Assembly: GCF_022815645.1 (NCBI RefSeq)
Contig: NZ_JALGRO010000003.1
Coordinates: 186,001 to 250,000 of the forward strand
Direction of reading: 5' to 3'
DNA from: Curtobacterium sp. VKM Ac-2922
GTDB lineage: Bacteria > Actinomycetota > Actinomycetes > Actinomycetales > Microbacteriaceae
DNA: 64,000 nucleotides
Positions within the stretch are counted from its first letter, which is position 1; every line of letters begins with the position of its first letter. Under the pieces are notes generated by a model. It was not told the origin of the DNA. It made no database searches and saw nothing but the letters and a program-made list of their open reading frames with translations. Shown here in pieces: positions 60,414-64,000 of the stretch. A program made the position numbers and the translations under genes.

Positions 60414-61715
60414 TCAGCCGTTCGCCTGGGACACCTGGTCCTGGGCCGTCTGGAGCGCCGACTTGATGTCGCTGTCCGAGACCGTGCCGCCGGTGGCGAT
60501 CTTGGCGAACATGTCGTTCATCGCCTTGCCCACCGTGGACTCGAACTGGTCCTCGGCCGGCACGAGCGGGAGCGGCTTCGCCTTGTTGTTGTAGATGTCG
60601 AGGAACGTCTTCGTCTGCTCGTCGGTGACCGAGTCAGCAGCGGAGGCGAGCACCGGCAGTGCCGAGTACGGCTTGTCGAGCGTCGACTGCGTGTCCGCGC
60701 TCGTCATGTACTTGACGAACTTCAGCGCGCCGTCCTTGTTCTTCGTGTTCTTGAAGATCGACAGGTTGATGCCGGCCGGGAACGAGGCGATGTCCTTGCC
60801 GCCCTTGGGGGCGGGGAAGGGGACCACGCCGAACTCGTCGGCGGACATGCCGTTCGACGTGATCGTCGCGTTCGCGTTGTTCTGCGTCAGCATCATCGCG
60901 GCCTTCTTGTTCGCGAAGTCCGAGACCGCCTGCGTGCCGTTGTCGTACTGGGCGTTCGAGGTGTTGACGACCTTGTCGCTCTGCATCAGGTCGATGTAGC
61001 GCTTGATGCCGTCGACGTTCGCGGACGAGGTGAAGGTCGGCTTGCCGCTCTTGTCGAACCACTCGCCGCCGTTCTGCGCCGAGTTGATGAACGCGAAGTG
61101 CGCGTTCTCGGTGTACGAACCACCCGCGATGGTGAAGCCGTACTTGCCGCCCGTGGTGAGCTTCTTGGCGTCGGCGGTCAGGTCCTCCCACGTGGTGGGG
61201 GCTTCGATGCCGGCGTCCTTGAACATCTGCTTGTTGTAGTACAGGCCGTACGCCAGGCCGTAGAGCGGGACGCTCGTGACGGTCTTGCCGGGCGCACCGC
61301 CGGTGGACAGCGCGACCTTGCCGAACTTGTCGGCGCCGCCGATGGCCTTCATCTCGGAGCTGCCGAACTCCTGGAAGGCGTTCGTCGCCTGGAGCGAGGT
61401 GGCCCAGGTGTTGCCGATGTTGACCACGTCCGGACCCTGGCCCGAGGTGACGGCGGTCTGGATCTTGGTCTGCAGGTCGTTCCAGCCGATGACCTGGAGG
61501 TTGACCTTGATCCCGGTCTCCTTGGTGAACTTCTTGAGCTCGGGGGTCAGGACCTCCTTGTCGTTCTGCAGGGAGGTGCCCTGGTTGGACGCCCAGTAGG
61601 TGAGCGTCTTGGAGTCGCCGGACGAGCCGGATCCTCCGGCTGAGCAGGCTGCGAGGCCGGTCACGGTGAGTGCCGCGGCCGCGGTGATGGCCAGTGCGCG
61701 GATGGCAGTGCGCAT
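60414..61715 (-). CDS. Sugar ABC transporter substrate-binding lipoprotein
   Basis: 433 residues. Lipobox LAAC with Cys24 as lipidation site, then the SBP_bac_1 fold: TYWASNQGTSLQ, GPDVVNIGNTWA and FAKIATGG near the end. Captures the sugar outside the membrane for the two permeases. The sugar cannot be deduced. ATG 61715. Confidence 0.95.
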   Translation of the reverse strand: MRTAIRALAITAAAALTVTGLAACSAGGSGSSGDSKTLTYWASNQGTSLQNDKEVLTPELKKFTKETGIKVNLQVIGWNDLQTKIQTAVTSGQGPDVVNIGNTWATSLQATNAFQEFGSSEMKAIGGADKFGKVALSTGGAPGKTVTSVPLYGLAYGLYYNKQMFKDAGIEAPTTWEDLTADAKKLTTGGKYGFTIAGGSYTENAHFAFINSAQNGGEWFDKSGKPTFTSSANVDGIKRYIDLMQSDKVVNTSNAQYDNGTQAVSDFANKKAAMMLTQNNANATITSNGMSADEFGVVPFPAPKGGKDIASFPAGINLSIFKNTKNKDGALKFVKYMTSADTQSTLDKPYSALPVLASAADSVTDEQTKTFLDIYNNKAKPLPLVPAEDQFESTVGKAMNDMFAKIATGGTVSDSDIKSALQTAQDQVSQANG

Positions 61716-61782
61716 GACTCTCTACTTTCTCGTCGTTGAGATGGTGCAGGGATGGTGCGTTCGGGTGCTGCTGTGTGGTGCT

Positions 61783-61858
61783 GCGGGTCGGACCGGAGTC
61801 CGCCCCACGGTGCGGGTCAGACCGGAGTCCGCCCCACGGTGCGGGTCAGACCAGGGTC
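61783..61858. repeat. 29-bp tandem repeat ending at the oxidoreductase stop codon
   Basis: Units start at 61783, 61812 and 61841 (29 bp apart), consensus GCGGGTCRGACCGGAGTCC plus GCCCCACGGT. The third is truncated and holds the stop codon of the Gfo/Idh/MocA gene (61846-61848). Confidence 0.9.
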
Positions 61859-63006
61859 TTCTCCGCGGGGTCCCACCCCTCGTCGAGGGTCTGGGAGGGC
61901 GACACGGTGCTCGTCACGAGCACCGCCTCGCCACGTTCGGCTGCCTCGGCGATGGAGACCATCACGTCGAGGACGTGGAAGGCGAGCGCACCGGGGACCC
62001 GGTTCGTCTCGCCCGCGCGCAGGGAGCGGGCCAGGTCGACCACGCCGGTGCCACGCGAGTAGGTGGACCCGACGGCGGGGATCGTCTCGGGCTCGTCGGC
62101 GCCGTGTGCGTAGAGCTCGGTGTCGCCGTCGAAGTTGTTCGGGTCGGGGAACACCACGGTGCCCGTCTCGCCGGCGATCTCGACGAAGCCGGTGCGTCCG
62201 CGGTCGGACTCGAACGAGAACACGCTCTGCGCGCTCCCGCCGTTCTCGAACTCGATCAGGGCGGAGTGGTTCGTCGGGACCTCGACCGGGAACTCGGTGC
62301 CCGCCTTCGGGCCGGAGCCGATCGTGCGCGTGGCACGGGACTTCGACGCCGTCGCGGTGACCTTCGACACGGGGCCGAAGGCCTGCACGAGTGTGGTGAT
62401 GTAGTACGGGCCGATGTCGAACAGCGGGCCGGCACCCACGGCGAACAGGAACTCGGGGCTCGGGTGCCACGACTCCGGCCCGGGGCTCTGGAAGAGCGTC
62501 AGACCGTTGAGCGGCGTGCCGATCCGGCCGTCGCGGATGGTGCGCAGGGCGGTCTGCAGTCCGGCGCCCAGGAAGGTGTCCGGAGCGACGGAGACGGTGA
62601 CGCCGGCGGCAGCAGCGGCGTCACGCAGCTGCGTGGCGCTCGCACGGTCCAGCGCGTACGGCTTCTCGCCCCACACGTGCTTGCCGGCGGCGACCGCCTG
62701 CAGTGCGACCTCGACGTGCGCGGCGGGGATCGTCAGGTTGACGACGATCTCGATGTCGTCGTCGGCCAGCAGCTGCTCGACCGAACCCGAGGCGGGCACG
62801 CCCCACTTGGCGGCCTGGGCGGCGGCGCGGGGCTCGTCGATGTCGGCGATGAAGCGGACCTGCACGTCGGGGAAGACGGTGAGGTTGCCGAGGTACTGGT
62901 CCGAGATGACGCCGGCACCGATGACCCCGACGCCGACGGGGCCCGTGCGGCGGGTCGTGGCGGCAGCGGTCGTGTCGGCCGGAGCGGTCGTGGTGGTGTC
63001 GGTCAT
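61846..63006 (-). CDS. Gfo/Idh/MocA-family oxidoreductase
   Basis: 386 residues. A variable Thr/Ala-rich N-tail, then the Rossmann motif GVIGAGVISDQYLGN, the catalytic-region motif GEKPYALDRA (EKP), and the C-terminal alpha/beta substrate domain. NAD(P)-dependent sugar or inositol dehydrogenase. ATG 63006 overlaps the upstream isomerase stop by 4 bases. Between it and the importer lies a 130-bp gap with tandem repeats. Confidence 0.93.
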   Translation of the reverse strand: MTDTTTTAPADTTAAATTRRTGPVGVGVIGAGVISDQYLGNLTVFPDVQVRFIADIDEPRAAAQAAKWGVPASGSVEQLLADDDIEIVVNLTIPAAHVEVALQAVAAGKHVWGEKPYALDRASATQLRDAAAAAGVTVSVAPDTFLGAGLQTALRTIRDGRIGTPLNGLTLFQSPGPESWHPSPEFLFAVGAGPLFDIGPYYITTLVQAFGPVSKVTATASKSRATRTIGSGPKAGTEFPVEVPTNHSALIEFENGGSAQSVFSFESDRGRTGFVEIAGETGTVVFPDPNNFDGDTELYAHGADEPETIPAVGSTYSRGTGVVDLARSLRAGETNRVPGALAFHVLDVMVSIAEAAERGEAVLVTSTVSPSQTLDEGWDPAEKTLV

Positions 63007-63749
63007 GCGCGGACCCCCTGCAGGAACGAGTACGAGTCGGTGACGGCCTGGAACACGTCGCCGTCGTGGTCGTCGAGTTCGACCACGTGCTGCGCGTCGG
63101 GCGCAGCGGCGAGGATCTCGCGGATCGGCATGATGCCGTTGCCCACGGCGACCTGCTGCTTGTCGTCGTGCGAGCCGTCACCGTCCTTGACGTGCAGGAA
63201 CCGGACCTTGTCGCCGTACTTGCCGATGACGGCCACCGGGTCGTCACCGCCGACCTTGACCCAGTAGGTGTCGAGTTCGAGCACGACGTCGTCGGACAGC
63301 GCGTCGGCGAAGACCTCGTAGGCGCTGACGCCGTCGATGCGGTTCGAGAACTCGAACGCGTGGTTGTGGTACCCGAGCGTCAGGCCGTGGTCGGCTGCGC
63401 GGGGTGCGAGTGCACTGAGTTCGCGGGCGATGGCCTCGACGTCCTCGCGGGTGGTCCAGCGGGCCTCGTCGATGTGCGGGTCGATGAGCGTTCCGGTGCC
63501 GACCGTCGCGGTGGCGTGGAAGATGCGCTCGAGGCCCTGCTCGCCGGCGTCCAGCAGACGGGCGTGGCCACTCGGTGCGACCAGCCCGGCGTCCTTGAGG
63601 GCCGTCGCGTACTCGTCGGCGCGGTCCACGTAGCCGAAGAGCTCGACGTCCGTGAAGCCGATGCCGGCGATGCGCTGCAGGGTGCCGGGCAGATCGGCAC
63701 TGAGCGCGTCGCGGACCGTGTAGAGCTGGACCGAAAGCGGTTGGGTCAC
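63003..63749 (-). CDS. Sugar phosphate isomerase/epimerase (IolE/xylose isomerase-like TIM barrel)
   Basis: 248 residues. Begins LSVQLYTVRDALSADLPGTL, with GFTDVELFGY, LGYHNHAFEF and VVLELDTYWVKVGG as metal-site strands of the AP endonuclease family 2 barrel. GTG 63749 has AGGAG 7 bases upstream. First gene of the sugar operon; probably isomerises a sugar or ketose made by the dehydrogenase. Confidence 0.9.
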   Translation of the reverse strand: MTQPLSVQLYTVRDALSADLPGTLQRIAGIGFTDVELFGYVDRADEYATALKDAGLVAPSGHARLLDAGEQGLERIFHATATVGTGTLIDPHIDEARWTTREDVEAIARELSALAPRAADHGLTLGYHNHAFEFSNRIDGVSAYEVFADALSDDVVLELDTYWVKVGGDDPVAVIGKYGDKVRFLHVKDGDGSHDDKQQVAVGNGIMPIREILAAAPDAQHVVELDDHDGDVFQAVTDSYSFLQGVRA

Positions 63750-63794
63750 CAGTGTTCTCCTCATCGAGTGGTGCGGTCGTCTCTGACCGATCGT

Positions 63795-63823
63795 CACACT
63801 ACGAGCACTTCTGTCGGCGGTCA
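63795..63823 (-). promoter_or_regulatory. Promoter of the sugar-utilisation operon
   Basis: Minus strand TTGACC (63818-63823), 17-base spacer, TAGTGT (63795-63800). This is close to the vegetative consensus and lies about 45 bases upstream of the isomerase start. Confidence 0.8.
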
Positions 63824-63831
63824 AGCAGAAG
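63806..63831. promoter_or_regulatory. Candidate ROK operator overlapping the promoter
   Basis: ACTTCTG (63806-63812) mirrored by CAGAAGT (63825-63831), covering the spacer and -35. A second dyad, CGCAAT (63833-63838) with ATTGCG (63855-63860), lies next to it toward the regulator gene. Both fit a repressor of the divergent ROK type. Confidence 0.65.
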
Positions 63832-63891
63832 TCCGCAATACTTCGACGCACTTCATTGCGTGGCTCGTTCGATGTGTGTTTCACTCCCTGC

Positions 63892-64000
63892 ATGGTCGAC
63901 TTGACTCGGACGGCAGCGTCGCCGCCGGTCGGGGCGAGCGAGTTGTTCCAGATCCTGCGCGACGGTGTCCCGCGGACCCGGGCCGAACTCGCTGCACTGA
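63892..64000 (+). CDS. ROK-family transcriptional repressor, 5' fragment
   Basis: The first 36 codons only. After a short lead the translation SELFQILRDGVPRTRAELAA is the start of the N-terminal winged-helix of ROK repressors, which control sugar operons. It is divergent from the sugar operon, so it probably binds the dyads in the 142-bp space between them. The rest lies beyond the window. Confidence 0.75.
   Translation, partial: MVDLTRTAASPPVGASELFQILRDGVPRTRAELAAL

Overview
The window is about 70% G+C by eye and uses GTG starts, 1-4 base stop/start overlaps and compact operons. Gene content (dnaX-recR-lysC-asd order, small SRP RNA beside dnaX, Rv2578c-type radical SAM gene with an actinobacterial SOS box, class F sortase, AbiEi-type orphan, type II thymidine kinase) points to a high-GC actinobacterium, most likely Microbacteriaceae and perhaps Curtobacterium-like. 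It looks chromosomal; I see no phage, IS or plasmid genes and no CRISPR array.

Layout. 1-4 kb: 3' end of a class A PBP with PASTA domains, a membrane metallophosphoesterase, tRNA-Pro(CGG), and a NarL-type two-component pair. 4-9 kb: a luciferase-like monooxygenase and a four-gene operon (sensor kinase, kinase-like membrane protein, LuxR regulator, thymidine kinase). 9-18 kb: SOS-controlled radical SAM protein, malate:quinone oxidoreductase, the asd/lysC/recR/dnaX block and the SRP RNA. 18-23 kb: an NAD(P)-binding protein, the pta-ackA acetate pathway, tRNA-Ser(GGA) and a PH-like membrane protein.

23.7-31.5 kb is the most unusual region. A secreted choice-of-anchor G-like surface protein and a 57-residue membrane peptide are followed by four stacked hairpins, then by a tight run of genes: processive GT2 glycosyltransferase, exosortase-family protein, Cys-rich secreted protein, polytopic membrane protein, UDP-GlcNAc 2-epimerase and class F sortase. 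I read it as a combined surface-protein processing and glycan system carrying both an exosortase and a sortase.

31.5-47 kb: HerA-like ATPase, Bcr/CflA transporter with divergent TetR regulator, sedolisin protease, MFS plus lipoprotein, a cystathionine synthase/lyase pair, ABC exporter, amino acid permease, and an AbiEi/nuclease-like orphan flanked by repeats of a 9-bp motif. 47.9-51.5 kb: rplL/rplJ with promoter and structured leader, then an OmpR-type two-component system. 51.5-54.6 kb: a three-gene operon (acyl-CoA dehydrogenase-like, PIG-L deacetylase fused to a NodS-like methyltransferase, GT2) that resembles part of the Nod-factor chemistry. 54.7-57.2 kb: MacB/FtsX-type ABC system. 57.3-64 kb: TolB-like propeller, a sugar ABC importer, two sugar-metabolism enzymes and a divergent ROK regulator.

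Two genome-style features recur: long GGAGGCCCGG/CCGGGCCTCC hairpins at gene ends, and short tandem minisatellites (43, 33, 29, 21 bp) at the ends of coding regions.
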